Shown: piece after piece, positions 40,301 to 55,300 of the stretch
Numbering within the stretch: position 1 is the stretch's first letter
How the letters are laid out: every line of letters starts with the position of its first letter
DNA from: Phoebastria nigripes
Lineage: Eukaryota; Chordata; Aves; Procellariiformes; Diomedeidae
Length of the DNA stretch: 64,000 nucleotides
Assembly (NCBI GenBank): GCA_035582835.1
Contig: JAYKAV010003266.1
Coordinates: 4,716,672-4,780,671 of the forward strand
Direction of reading: 5' to 3'
Notes under the pieces: model-generated
Database searches by the model: none
The model's input: only the letters and a program-made list of their open reading frames with translations
Told to the model about the DNA's origin: nothing
Made by a program: the position numbers and the translations under genes

Positions 40301-43300
40301 GACATTCAGAGAAATGGTGCGATGAAGGGTAGTGGTAATATACAAGCTGGTCATGAGCTAAAAGGCTTTGAGATTAAAAAGGATCTCTTCATTGACTTAA
40401 AAATGTATTCCACTTGTTTGCATCAAGTGATCAGAAACATGACTAGCTAAGGATTCCTAATCTATTTTCAGATCTAACTACTTCCATTAAAAACAAACAA
40501 ACAACAAAAAAAACCAAAACAAAAAAACCCCAAAACCTTGCACTTCAGTTTCTTTTACCTGCCTCTTCCTACAGAAGTTTCCTAGAGCTTTTGTTTGTGT
40601 GGTGGCACAATGAACAAGACTGGGGAACTGACTGAGCTACGCATCTTGCCACAAAATGTTTGTGCCGACAAAGAAGGGGAATACGCACAGGTTGGCAGGC
40701 TACCTCCTTCAGTAACAGGGTGGCTCTATTCCAAGTTAAGTGCACATGAACCTACTGCCTTAAGCCAGCATCTCTTCCATTAGATCTGCCATCCTATCAC
40801 ATAATACACGCTACATGGGGTTTGCTACAGTTTAAATGCCTTACCTGTGTTTTGTATCCTCCATGTTTTTGTAAACTGGGTATCAGGAGGGATGGACTCT
40901 CCTTCACCTATGGTGACATCTTCAACAAAGGACATGGAGGGTACATTGATATTTGGACTCTCGAAATCATAGTAGGCTCCAATGGCGGCTTGTAGATTCC
41001 TAGAAAGCAAAAAAGCAAATTACAACCTAAAGTACAGGTGGCTCAGGTCCTTTTCANAGGTTTACGTATCTCATCCTAAACAGTTAAGCAAAAATATTGT
41101 CCAGACTATATTAGCTCTGCTGCTCACGTTTTTTTAAAGCTTTTATCTATCACACATGAATTCTCCAAGATAACAGAGCTCCAAATACAGCATTTTACTT
41201 GCCAGGGACACTATTTTAGACCACTTTTCTACTCTGCTTCTTATTTTCACTGGAAATCTTGGAACTTAAGAGTCTTGGAGACCTCTACCCCATTAGCTCT
41301 TTATGAAATTTGCTGAAAAGTTCAAGAGATACTGAGGGAAGGGCTACACAGCAGCATGTAAACANCAGGGCTGTTTCTTTATACCAGCCTTGTTTCCCGA
41401 GCTAATTTCAAAAGGACTGAACCTCTCCGTTTTATTTTGGCACAAAAGGTCCAAAGGAGCACAAAATGAACAAAACACAAAGAACGCTCTTATGATAACT
41501 CTCAGGGCCAAAGGGCATCAGTAGCTACGGATAATAACTCAAGCCTTGCTGCTTTTGAAACATATGGTCATGTATGAGCCANGAATACTCTAAGACTATT
41601 TATTAATCACTAAAGTGCCTGCTCAGCTCTGGATAGTCACAGCTCAAAGGAACTTATAAACCATCTGAGTCAAAAGTTCTTACTGAATAAAGACAAATGA
41701 CAGTGGAAGTCTGTGATATATTAAGGACATTCAGAAAGCCACAAATGCTATTGATTCCTGAGTCGTGGTGTAGCTGAAACTCATATGATAATTAATTTGA
41801 AAAGAGGAGCAGTCAAACAGGAAGAGGATTCATGAGTCTTAGCTGCCGTTCCACGATATACTATTAAGTTATTATGTAAGTGTTTGGCAAATCATGTAAT
41901 TCCTCTGTTTACGCATGTCTGTGAGGTTGTGGCCCTAATTTACATGTTGTGAGTAGGTGCTGTGAGAATGGAGATGAGTAAAATCTCACCAAAAGCAATG
42001 GGCACAATAACTGCTTTTTATTCATGATTAGAAAAATCTGTGTTGCTTTTTTGAGCATGATAAAAAAAAAACCTTCAAGAACTGGGAACCACCACCTAAA
42101 ACAAAGCCATGCAGAAGGCTAGTCAGAAGCTGCACTATATGGGTACAGTGATATACTGAGGTTTTTTATTGTGCGGTGGAGTGTCATGTGTCTAAACCAA
42201 AGCCAGAAAGCCAAGGTGAAAGCAAGAGAAACATTTGCAGCATGACCCTGAGAAAGAGCAAACATAGGGCTTTTCGGACTCCTTGCCAGCTGGAAAGAGG
42301 CTCAAAACAGTGAGCAAAGAAACTGCCTCCTGTTCAATTCCTACAGTGTTCAAGGAAAAAAACCAAACNAACAAAAAAACCCAAACAAAAAATCAGACAT
42401 TCTAGATAAAATCAGAACTGCACGGGAGAAGTATCACTGCTCTCTCCTCACAGAAAATACAGGGGACCCAAAGTGTAGTAGCTAATAGTGCTGGAGCTTG
42501 GGTCAAAGGGGGTAATAGCAGTATTAGGCAGATCTGTGAGCCACCCGTGATGGGGTAGAGTGGGAGAGGACCTAAACAACAGATGCATCAGTTTGGTAAT
42601 CCATCACAAATGACAGAAGATAATCACCACAGGAGTTACTGACATCCTGCTAAGTCTCCCAGAGCACAGCCAGTGTGTTAGGAGGCACTGGAGGAATGTT
42701 CTGCACAACATGGCCACGGTGACCACGGTGATCGATTGGCAAATTCAGCAAACTGAGGCTTACAGCGAGACCTTTCGCCATCGACACGGAACGGACTTTG
42801 CTACGAAGGGGAGACAAAAGAGCCACCGTGTAAGATTTCCACGTTTAGAACAATGAATTTCAGACCAGAAGCCATTATTCGGCTTGAGGCATTTTCTACT
42901 TAGGAGTGTCAGGGCTATATTTAATACAGCCAGCTCAGTCAAATGCTACAGGAAGGGTGCATGTCACATTAGCCAATAAATAGAGACAAATGCTCAGTTT
43001 TACGTCACCAACCGCCTGTTGCTTATACACTGCACAAGATTTACATAACTCACAACAGGGCTGTGCCAAGAGACTTCTGTTCGCTCAACCAGCTAACACT
43101 ATGATCTAGAGTTTAGTTTTCACTACGATTTCTTCCTGTATTACAGCAGTCCGAGGCAAAAGGTATTCCAAGAGCTACAAAAGACAGCAATACAGCTCTT
43201 TCTCTTCCTAATCCCCTACTACATAAATACATTTTCAGACATATCACAACATCTTGTGAGTTATGATTCTGGAATCAGTAGTAATGACGTTTTATTGACA

Positions 43301-46300
43301 TTGAGAGGAAAAAAAAAAAAAACTTCCAAGGGGAGGATTTCTACTGTAATTCTTTGTAAGGCTGCCTGCACTGTTTTTTGTTTGCTTGGCTGCAAACACG
43401 CTTCAAAAGGTAGTGGGCTATTTGTGCACATAGGCCCTCTGCCAACTCTCTTCCCCTCCCTGTGTCATATTTCATTGCTTGCTTTGCCATTGGGAAACAA
43501 CTCCAGCCCTCTGCAGCATTTAGTTAAAAACTAACTAAAGAAGAACACATGCTGAAAAACAGATTTGCCACCCTTTTGTGATCAGATATCCACACACCCA
43601 CCTTCCTGCTCCCGCCATTTTGATCAATGTGCTGCGGGCTTTGTTTGGGGTGAGCCCTTTTGCACATTCAGATACATCTTGGCTTTCCCACTAGAAAATT
43701 AAAAAGAAGCTTCCAGAAACTAAAGAGAAATTGAAAGTGGCCAGAGCCAAAGTCAGGATGACAAAGCAAATCTGACTTAACTTCAAGTTCTTTGACACAG
43801 ACAACCCTAAGAGATAGCCACTGAGAGGCCGTATGGCACCNCTCTGCTGCAAGAGATACCCACGGCGCTCACATTTTAGTCATGCTCTCTGCTTACACAA
43901 CCAGCAAAGCCAGCACCATATCACTGCTAGCTTTGTTTCCACCCTTTCCAAGAGACAGNGCTCCCCCCCGCCTTCCCTACCCCCCAAAAAACCAAGTATC
44001 AGTGTGAATGCAGTACTTTGCTTGGGGAAAATGAGTGCCACTTGCAGAGGCAAACTATTTGCAACCTGACTATTTGCAGCTTCTTGAGACAAAGTAGTAC
44101 ACCCTACCGCTCTGCCTTTCTACTATAGGCACAGTATTAGTGGACTTTACAAGCAAATGCAAGCATTTAATGAGAGAGATGGCTTCAAGGTCAAACACAC
44201 TCAAGGCCCTGAAATTTGTGGGTTTATATATACATTTTTTTATATATATACACACCCACTTTTTTTTTTTTTTTTTTTAGGTCTTTACCCTTGTGCCCCA
44301 GCTGTAATTGCATAGCACCAACTGCAGAGACTTCAGAGACAGGAACAAAGAGTTAGACCTCCGAGAGGAAGGGGTTATCATCTAAAGGCTTCTGCTTACA
44401 CATCCATGCCTGCTTTATTTTACTCCTCCGAGGTGTGACTTGCACCACACTACCCCTTTGCTCTCTGCCATATGAGATAAATTACTATTACAAACCAAAC
44501 AACTGTGAAATGAAGATGAGCATGCCAAATCCAGCCAGTGTAATTTACATGACTGATCTCTGCTAATTACAGGGATGGCCATACATGTCTGTCTTAACAT
44601 AGCCCTTCAGGTGTCAGGCCCTCCTTACCTTTCCTAAATTAAGCAATTTTTCCATTTTTAGAGCAGTCCTGGACTCTAACATTAGCTTGTAGCTCTGCCA
44701 TCCTTACAGAGCAGGTCTGACAGGACTTAGGCTCAAACTCCTGAAAAAAGCCTGCAATCAGAAGTCACCCCAGCGACCTGGTGAGCCTACTTAAAACCAA
44801 CACGGTGCTCAATTTCAGTCTTAAGAGCAAGAATCTGGAAAGAGAGAGGGGAGAAGGCAGCAAGAAAGGTTACAGCTCCATATTATCAACCAAATCCATT
44901 CTAACTATGGGTATCCCACTCCTTCCTCTCCAAGGGCATGCCATGACTCTTAAGTGTCAAGTGCTTTTCCAACAAAATATTACCCGCAGAACCAGAGAAA
45001 GTGTTCCTTTTCAGATCAATTCTTTTGCTCTGCTGCTTTGTTTCAAGCCTCAGGAGCTAAATTACAATAGTGAAGTTAAAACCTTCTCTGCTAATAGCTC
45101 TGGAGATGTCCCTTAACAACTCTTAAGTGTTTGCAAAGAGGTGGTTTATCTTGAGCCCTCCTTTGCCTTCCCTGTTTTTTTCCAGACAGCCTTTTGTTAT
45201 GTTAAACCAATATATTTAGACAGTAATTACTCCCAATTAACTAGGTCACCACACAGTATTCAAAAATAAAAGAAACTCTTCCAAATCAATTAAAAAACTA
45301 GAGGCCTCCTTATACAACCTAACTGTTGTGCAAACAAAAAGCAATATATGGGTAATTGGAAATTTTTTTTTTTTTTTTCATGAATTGAATCAGATTCTGT
45401 TTTAGGAGAATGAAGAAGCCGAAGCACTGAGGCTTACTCACTGCGGCCTTATGCAAAGCAGGGCATATGCACAATACCTAATCCTTCTGTTACCAATAAA
45501 ACATATGATTCTTTCAACATATACAAGTTAAGCATTTGGAAGGAAAGCAATACAAACAGGTCATCCTAACATACAAGACAAGGGACATTAGAGTCCAGGC
45601 AAACAGATACTCTCAAAACAGGTAGAAGGAAAGTGAACTGGAGTAATCGTCTACCATCCAGCAGCTGTAACCCTCCCACACACCTCTCCCACCAACCATC
45701 GTGCATGGCTGACACAAGGAATGGCATTTTGGTTTTGTTTTCAATCCAGCAGCTTAAAGACCTGAACTCGAAAAAATCCCTTATGATGTGCAGGTTGCCT
45801 AATGTACGCGGTGACACATAAGAATTCCACTCCAAAGTAACATTTACAGGAGAAAGGAACAACTTTAAAGTTTTAACTATAAATGTTACAGGAATCTCTA
45901 AGTTTTCATTTATTGTCAAATTCTTTGATGAAAGATCCAAAGATTTTTTTTTTTTTTTTTTTAAAAGAAAGATAGATTTTTTGGGGGGGTAAAAATCCAA
46001 ATCAAATCAAAGCTTAAGCTCAAAATCCAGCACACAAGTTTTGCTCTTACTAGCTCCTGCCTGCTCCTACAGCCACACCACCTATCACCAGCTATCGGGT
46101 GAAAGTTTCTAGTGCTGCGATTCTCCTGAGCTGTCAGAAAAAGCAAAGGCTAGACTTCTCAATGCAATACCAACTTAGCCTTCAATTTAGCATTTCAGAG
46201 AGGATGTAGCCCTTAGATCATCACAGACAGTAAGTAGAGGACATTTATTAAGTCAAGTAGAAAGCACTTTGACAAATGGACTCAGTCACTTCGTTGTGCA

Positions 46301-49300
46301 GAGCAACTGTAATAAAGTAAATGCCAAGTTACATTTCTCTCCCTCCGTGGAGGAAGAGAAAAGCCAGGCAAGTGTCCAATCTGTAACGTATGTTCGCTGT
46401 ACATCCTCAGCACTCACGCATGGCGCAATATTTTGTCATGAGAAAGGCAACTCAGGTGTTATTCTCCTGGAAACCTGCAGTGCAAAAACTGAGCAGCGAT
46501 ATAAAAGTACAATAAAATCTCAAGAACACAATGAGTTACATAGAACACCTTGTACTCTTTCCGTAACTGAATTCTCAACCTTTACAGACCTTTCTCTCGT
46601 CCTCCAAATGCAGTATGTAACCAGGCACCATAATACCCCATAAGGTGTCTATTGTTAAAAACAGAAAGAAATGTGCAAAAGAAATAGTGCAGCAGATGGA
46701 TAATTTCTCACTCCTAAATAATGGAACATCTCTACATGATACAGGTGGGAGAGACTAAAAGTGTACATGGAGGACATCCAAATGAGGCAATCCCAAGTCC
46801 ACTCTTTTTGTCTCTTAGTCTCTAGTATCTTATTTGGATTTCATTTGCCCCAGCTATCGGGGAACTGGATTGATAACACCAAGGGCTAGGACATCTCAAA
46901 CAGCTCTCCTATTGCTCCTGAAGTAGGAGACGCCTCCCCCAAAGCCTTAGAGAAAGCTGAAGGGGGAAGAGATGCACTCATTACACCACAGGGAAGCACT
47001 TTTACCTGGAGTTTTCAATTCAAACATTTTCAATAGAGATGACACATGGCAATTAAGTGGAAAGTCTCAAGATGTTTTTGAAGGGCTGGAATTTTAATCA
47101 GCGAATAGCTTTCAATAGACATAATTTCAGAAAGCAAAATTTGTGTATCAGTTATCTTCACTCTTGACCTTTCCTACACTAAACCATGAGGTTGGGAAGC
47201 TACCTTAGAAGACGTTAGATGATCCAAAAGGACCACTGAGGGAAGTCAAAAGCTTTAAGCTGAACTTACACAGCTGAAGGAGGGGGGAAAAGAACTGGCT
47301 AATTCAAAGCTTATGTATTTTCTCACATGAAGCCACTGAAAAACATTTCATTGTCTTAGCTGAAAACAGCCAGTTCCAAATACAAGTGGGACGTTCCAGG
47401 AAGANGACAGAAACCTGCGGTGACTAGAAGCAATACTGTGCTCTCTGCAGGGGCAGCACAAGGAAAGAAACCGAGAGGCCACAGAAGAGGCACACCATTT
47501 TCAGTGCACCCCAAACCACCAAAGGAAATCAATTCCCTTTAGCAGGCTTTTAGATACATACAAACACACACACGGGCAGTTTAACCATTATCGCGGTGCC
47601 TGCACTTGGCTGAGCACTGTACCTTGCCAAACAGCAGCAAGCGGTCTCAATGACAGAATCAATACTAGGATGCTGCTATAAGCACAAGTCCACACAGCCA
47701 TCCCCAGCAGCTGAACCCTCCTAAAGCAGGTGGTCAGGAGCTTTAAGTGTGGAGTAAAATATTTTGAGAATGTCACAGCAGGAGCTGCTCTCTACTTGCT
47801 GCCATTGAAAACAGGCAACAGCTCTTCCCCGTGGAAAGTAATCAAGAGCTGCCAGTACGCAAAAAATTCTGTAACTGATAATTCCTCAGTATAAACTATG
47901 TCACCAATCTATAATTGTCTGCATTAAAGTAAAGGGGGATTAAGCTACAGAAACTGTCTGAGAACAAGTTCAGGCATGTAAGGCAGTCCAGCTGGACTAA
48001 AATTATATTGTACCCAATTCCTTCTGCTGCAGTTGTCTGCTTACATTTCCATTTCACACGCACCCAATTTTTAAATGTTTTGTAACTTGGAGCACAGCAC
48101 AATTATAGTGTGTTCTACAGTTAAAAATACAATATATTTNAAGTCTAGCTTTCATTCAAAATAATCAGTTCAATTATTTGAGTTATTCTGGAGAAGAGGT
48201 GTGTGTTTGCTTTTTTTTAATGCACTAAATAAAAGCTGTCCAAGAAAATATTTTTCAATTGTTTAATTCTGTAATTTTGTTATTTTTAGTAGCATCAGGG
48301 GACAGTTATGGACACCAGAGATGNAACAGTCTACAATAGTTCACATGTACTAAGACAACATCCACTATACTTTGTTAACCCCAATGGATTAAGCAGTTTA
48401 AAAACTGTTTTCTGCTCCCCAGCCATAGGGTGTGACTGACCCTATGTACGCGCTGCTTAGCAGCAGCCATAGCTCAGAGATTGCCAGTCTGTTCTGGCAT
48501 TTTTGCAACAGTACCTCAAGAACTACTAGACCCATTTCTATGGTGTCTTTTCTGCCTCTAAAGACAGCAGTTCATCAAATGTTTTAGAGTAAGAATGCCA
48601 ACAAGTTTAAATCCTCATCTTCCCTCCTCCCTACTACTAAACTTTATCAAAACCCAAATGATCTTTTAAACCAAGTGCTTCACCCTTCTCACCACATTCA
48701 GTTCAGCTGGTCACCACCCACAAATATTAATAACTAGAGTGAGATTAAGACCTAGATCACTTAAAACAATTCCTATGTAATGAGACACCTAAGAATACAA
48801 GGTTGTTTTGTTTTTATCACCAAGACCTAGGAAGAAGAGAAGCAAAGTAATACCACTTCCCACCCACCACTATCACTTCCCGAATAGGTGCCTGGATGAG
48901 TACTGAAGTAACCCAAAGAAGTTTCCAGGGAAGCAGGAGGATTGACTTGAAAGATCAGGTCTCAGGCGTCCTGCCTCCTCCATGACATGAGGATTCCCCC
49001 CACTGCCCTCTCAAAAGGAAAGGAATATCAAGACTTAAGCTTGAGATTTATACAGAGCACTGGGGAAGTTTTCCTCAGATTTATCTGAATGTGGATTAGC
49101 AAAAGGGAAGTCACAGGAGTCCCACGGACTGAGACAAGGAGCAGACAAAACATGGGCAGCAGGGACCCCTGAACTCTTCTAAGGTAAAGCACACACAGCA
49201 CAACTCCCCACTCGCAATGGCATAATAATCTTTGTGGCAAATCCAACAATGCCAATATGAACACGAAAGAAGGGTTTATATTCATTAGTTCAGGGAAAGA

Positions 49301-52300
49301 GAAAATCCTACCGTTTGTTGTTTTATCCTACCCTCCTTTGACTTCTCACATGTGGAGAAAGAGAGGAAAACTCAGTAAATGTAGCAAGACAGAACATCTA
49401 TTGAAAATCAGGAGGAGTTCTCTGATAGCAGTTGATCAGTTTACTGGACATCAAGAAAAACGTTGCCTTCAAACAGCTGAGGAAACCAAATTAATTTGTT
49501 CACACTTCAGTCAGGATTTCCAAATAAAAGCTAGCGAAGAGATCTTGATGTAAGACCAGATAAGAACAGACATTTTTTCTCCACAACAAACACAAATCTA
49601 ACAACATACTAGATCTATAATCAGAAGTATTTGATCAGTAATAAGAGAGATTCATATTTGCATCTAAAGAATGACAAAAAAAGTGTTTTGATTTAAGAGA
49701 TCAACTAAATTCTTGGGGGGTTGCTGGTCTTTAAGCAAGGGTTGGAATAAAAATGCAGGTATTTTAATGGCAGGAGTTAGTTGTAGTGAACCCCTCCACC
49801 AGACCAATCATGTAGAGCCATACTGTAATCAATAAAAATGGCTTTTGCTTTAACCACAGGATCAAAGGTTTCATGGTGCAGGAGCAGCTAAGGCCACACA
49901 TTCCACCTCAATACTCATATCCTGATAGGTAATGCCTAAAAACTTCACAGCTGCACAGTCTGACTTTGCTTGTCCTTGTATTTGCTTTCTATATATGCTT
50001 TTTCCATAGGTCTTTGAAACATAACACGCAACTATTTGAAGACTGGGAGAAAAAAAGAAAAAGAAAAAAGATTTACCATAGGATGACTAGATATATTGTC
50101 ACCCTTTAAATACAGTACGTGCAGGAAAGCTGAGGACACTGACATGAAGAGCCTGCCCGCACACCAGTACTATCCTTTGGCCAACACGTGGTAACCCGTC
50201 CATGGCTGAGCTGGGAAGGAGCATTTCAAACCTGAGTTCTTCCTGACACACACTTGGAGAGCTTCTTTTGAAAAGCAGTCCAAAAATCTGTTAACAGAGG
50301 ACATCTGCATGCCTTTTTTTTTTTAATGGCAGTTCTGCAAACACCTGCAAGGTTAAAAATCAAGACCAGGAGTACTATTGTTACCCTTTATGGGAAATGC
50401 ATCATGTGTGAGTGAATCCTGTTGATTTGCGTCTGTTATGTTAAATTCTGTATGTCCCGATGTCTTACCTAAATATACTTTGAGTATTTCTCTGAAGAGT
50501 ACCTATAGTCCAGCACTACTATCAAGTGTTAACAGATATGCTTTCATCCACAGATCCGAGTTTTACTTAAAGTAGCATCCTATCACCTTTGCTAGAAAGC
50601 AAAAATTAAACACTTCTACAAAGTCAGAGTAAAAGCAATAAAAACCCCCCTATTAGCCAAGACATGTCTTTAGACTCCCAATCAAGTAAATCCACTTCTG
50701 GGCAATATAGGTGGTTCATTTGATTATAAAGAATTTAAACAGCCCACCCACAGGGATGAAAACGGGCATTTATAAGGCAATTTTAATTTTGCTAAAAGCC
50801 AACATTCTGTCTGTTCTCCAAGACCAACAAAACACTTGCACAGAAATGCTAGATACATTTTCCTTGCTATGCTCGAAAATTTCAGATCTCTGATGTAAAA
50901 ATCGGTATCACCACTAGCTAATTCCTACCTCACCTTGGCTCCCCTCACTCATACATACAGCAATGCCCTACATCTTACACAATATAGAAAGATGTTTTAC
51001 AGCAGATTTCTGTAGTATTTTCAGAGATAAACTTATAAATATTTTCATGCAAAACATCGTCTTTAGAGTACTAGTTAAACCATGATACAGCTACAAATTC
51101 TTCTAAGTATATGAAAAAAATCGAGGACCTCCAGAAGAGATCTGACAACTTTACAAAAAATGACCTCAAAAAGACCTTTTTCACCAGAAAGCTAGATCAA
51201 AAAAGTCTAGGGTTCACAACAATAAAGCTTTTTTTCCCCACACATACAATGGAAACCATCATTATCTGACACATTTCAATTAAATATTGCACCTACTAGA
51301 CTTATAAAAATTCAGCTTTCTAAACAAAAGCTAAAAAGAGAATGTAAAGAAATATTACATGTAAATTACTGAATTATACATACATTAAATTAAGTCTTCC
51401 AAATTAGGAATCCCTTCACAGCCAACTGTGTTGAAATATGGATTTTAAATCCAGCACCACTAGCTACTTAAATCAAATTAATTCACTTTCTCACAGAATT
51501 AAAGAAGCTCCAAGCCTTATGCTGCAGCCTCTCACCCTCAAAGTTGATATACTCTCAATTAAAAAAAGGTAATTCCTCTTCCTTGTCACAATGCAATTTC
51601 CATACCAGCTTTAGAGGAATCCAGTGACTTTTATGAAATAGGCCTTAACTGAGTGTCAACAAAAAATAAAATGCACATTCTGTGCAGTTTCCTCTGCTCT
51701 TACATTTACACTAATCCATATTGCTAGAAACCAGTCAAGGCTAGGCTGACACTTGAGAACTTTTGTTTTGCAAGTGTTTTCGGAAAGTCCAATCTGCCTT
51801 GGTACCATCTATCCAGAGACCTACAACCATTCTTGTGTTAGGAAGACTCTGAGGAGGTGTTTCGGCGCAGACTCATTCAGCATCAACTGCCTGACCTGAA
51901 CAATCCCTATTTTTAAAACATTAGCACAAAGGGTTTTCAAAAGGAGTTTCTTATGTAGGTAGACTGAGTCTAGACAAGTTCAGACACGTTCCTGGCCATA
52001 CTATCACATAACACTGAAGAGCTGTAGTCAACACCTGGAACTTAACTTTACCACAAAAATGACTCCCACCAGCCCACTGAGCCCCCTCCCTCAAACCTGC
52101 GGTGCTGGATGTGCTTCATGTGCAGGCAGCCGGGCTTCTGCATTGCATAACATCTGGAGGGGGGAAGGGAGCAGGGAGAGTTAAGCATGCCATTTAATGG
52201 AGGGTGGATTTTTATCCTAGATGCAATGGCAGCAAAATGCCCTCCCAACTACACTGCCTGGGTTTTCCTCCTGAGGAAGAAATGTTTCGGTGCCAAAACA

Positions 52301-55300
52301 TCTTTTGGAGAAGTTCACTTTTGGCTTTAGGCCAAAAGTGAAAGCTCAACCTCTCGCTCTAAAGCCTCACAACTTCTGGTGGAAAATAAATAAATAAATA
52401 GTAAAGACGGACAACGTGCACTGCCTTTAAAGAATGTAAAGCCAGGACTCTCAGAAAGGGCAAAGTCGGATTTATGCAGCAGAAAGCTAAGAAGTTAGAA
52501 CAGCCCACAAACAGAACTCCATGCGTAATTAAAAAGAGGCAGAACTCTAGGAAAGCGTTTAATAAATAACAGGGGAAAAGACAACTCACCAAAGTGTTTA
52601 ACCTGTGTTTCTTGAAGATCAAGGAACAGTCTCAGAAACTTAGGATGCATATGTTCTACCTGAAGCGTTGTTGCAATATTGTTAATAAAACCAGCTGGCA
52701 GTTTCTTAGTACTCTCCCAAGTCCGCCAGAACTTCGAAAGTGCATTGGGCAATTCCAGGTAAACTGGAGAAGTGGACAGACTTTTAAAGGCTACTTACAA
52801 GTATCTATATTGCTCCACAACCACTAATTTTTCCCCCCCTCAAATCGGCTGAACAAGCTATTTTAAAATAATTCCTCTCTTCCAGCAGGACTGCAAATTC
52901 ACTTTAAATATGTTAAATACAATTACTAATGATACTATTGGAAATATTCTTTCAAAACACATTACCTCTCAGATTATTTACTACACACTATGTGAAAGGC
53001 ATACAACAGGGAAGTAACTTCGGGTCTGGAGATTACATAATTATCGCCAAAGAGCAGCCTGCCACACTTGTGAAAAAAGTTCTAGTGAAAATTATTTATG
53101 TCTTTGTTAATTAACCCATACACGGACATCGCTAAAAAGAACCCAGTCTACCAAGTAAGCGCACTTCTCTCACCCCTGCTGTGAACTCCCTCACCATTTC
53201 CTGCAGATGAACATTAATCCCGATGCAGAGAGGGAAGGGATCATCACTGCAGAAAAGTGCCATACCTTTAACAAAAGGAAAAGTGACTTGACAGTCTCAT
53301 CAAGACAAATTATTTGCAGGACAGACTGTCGACAGAAGATTCTGACCCTAATTCTAGGTCACAAAAAATAAACCCAGTGGGCCACTGCCTAACATCACCT
53401 GGGGCAGTGTGGATTACGCAGGGTCCCTCAATGTGACAAAGGAAAGGTGTTTCCAGAAAAGGAAAATGTGTCTTGATTGCAGCTTTTTATAATAACAAAT
53501 GAGAGCAGGGTTAGTATATTTAGGCCGATAACCCAAAGGCCATACTAACAAGAGGTGGGAGCTGGAGAATGGGACCGAAACACAGCGGCAGAACTGCAAA
53601 CTGCACAAAACCAGGCACAACAAGTGATACTGCAGGTCAGGAAAGCAGCGCCCTGGCAAGAACACACGAGAGAAACGAGCAGCACCTGTCAGCATACCTA
53701 ACTCAACTCCCTGCTGTCGAAAGGTTAAACTCTCACAGGCTTTAAGCCCACTCTAAGAGTAATCACGCTACAGCCTGCACCAATTTTCATATCTCTTGTA
53801 TGCATTACACCAACTTAACAGATTTCCTTTTTACACGCTCCCATCCATCTACAAGGCTTATCAACTAATACTTTAAAAAAAAAAAAATTGAAAACTTATG
53901 TTTTCAGAACCCAACTAGCCACTGAAGTTGTGAAATTAAAGCTATTTTCATCACTTAAGATTTTCTTCAACTGTAATTAAAAGATTTTTTAAAAAAGCCA
54001 TTGGTTATAAGATTGTATTTGCGATACTGTTACTCCAAAAAGAAATTAAATACTCCTGAAAAAAAAAAAGAGCTTCTTCAACACAAACCAGGAATACTAT
54101 GGTTATACATAGTATCTTCACGAGTAACTTTCAGGTTCAGCTCTGCTAAGCTTTCTGCTCTCCCAAGGAACATCACAGAAAAAAAAAAAAAAAAAGTATT
54201 ACGCTGCAGCGTCGGTAGTTTTATTCATATTATCAACACACGAATAAAGTGGGAAAGCATCTTCTGCCGCGAACCACTTTTCCAAAGCAAACTCCCGAAC
54301 TCCTCGAGAGAGACCTTCTTTCGCATTGGATCAGCTTACAAAACACATGGTTTTATTTGCTATTCCCTTACTCCCTCTGCAGATGCAGATTTGCTAATAT
54401 AATTCAATATAGAGCTGCAGAAGGAGGGAAAGATGAAAGGAAAAAGGTGACAAAGTTGTCTTATTACTGTTTATTAGTTCAACAATTCCGCGGAAGTTTT
54501 TTCCCCAACTGTTGATATCAAGACCTTCGCTTGGATTTCAAGTTTCAAAGCTCAAGTTTCTGGATTTGATGTTACACCGCTAAGAAAAAACAGTAACAAC
54601 AACTTAGCTAAGTGATCTCTGTTAACAATACCTGAAACAGAAAACACTTGGCTCTCCTGCGCCCATCACAGTGAAGAGATGCAAACCTAACAAGAGGGTC
54701 ACATTTTGGTTAGTGCCCTGCACAACAGCAAAGCTGTTAGAGATGGTTTGAAAGATACAAGTGGTAATAACAAGTCAAACGCCACAATTCAGACAGCAGC
54801 AATTTCACAACATTCTTTCGCAGTCACTGGGCTCACTGCACCACTAACACTCCCGGTTTCTGTTTTTCACCATTATATTGCATATTTCCCACGTTTTTCT
54901 CGAGCTACAGCTTCCCCGATAAACCTGTACCTGCTTTTTTTCCCCTAGGGCAGTGACAGACAGCCCTTATAAAGCCAAAATACACACCGAAAGCCAGAGT
55001 ATTTAGAGACAGACTCCTAGTTTGCAAGCAGATGCTAAGTTTTTACCAAACACCTGGTTAACTTTCACACGGAGACCGTGGTAGCTTTAAGACGTCCATA
55101 CAGCCTTTCTACCACAGTTTTCCCTCCTTCCGAAGCCTGATTTAGGGTCCAGGGCACCATAATCCATCCCTGAATTCATCTCATCCTCCCGCTCCGCAGA
55201 GAAAGCGCCCTTTAAGAGCTTCTGGGTCCGCTGGATCACATGCCCCTCTTCCTATCAATTAGTCACTCTTTAACAGCTTTGCAGCCCTTTGACCGACGAG

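Noticed and set aside
40488..40540. A/C-rich tract considered as a retrocopy tail
   Set aside because: No adjacent gene-like sequence or target duplication; a simple AAAC/AAAAC repeat like those at 32085 and 42355.
48424..48446. Inverted repeat CATAGGGT/ACCCTATG in ILRUN intron 1
   Set aside because: Eight-nucleotide arms only; not distinguishable from chance.
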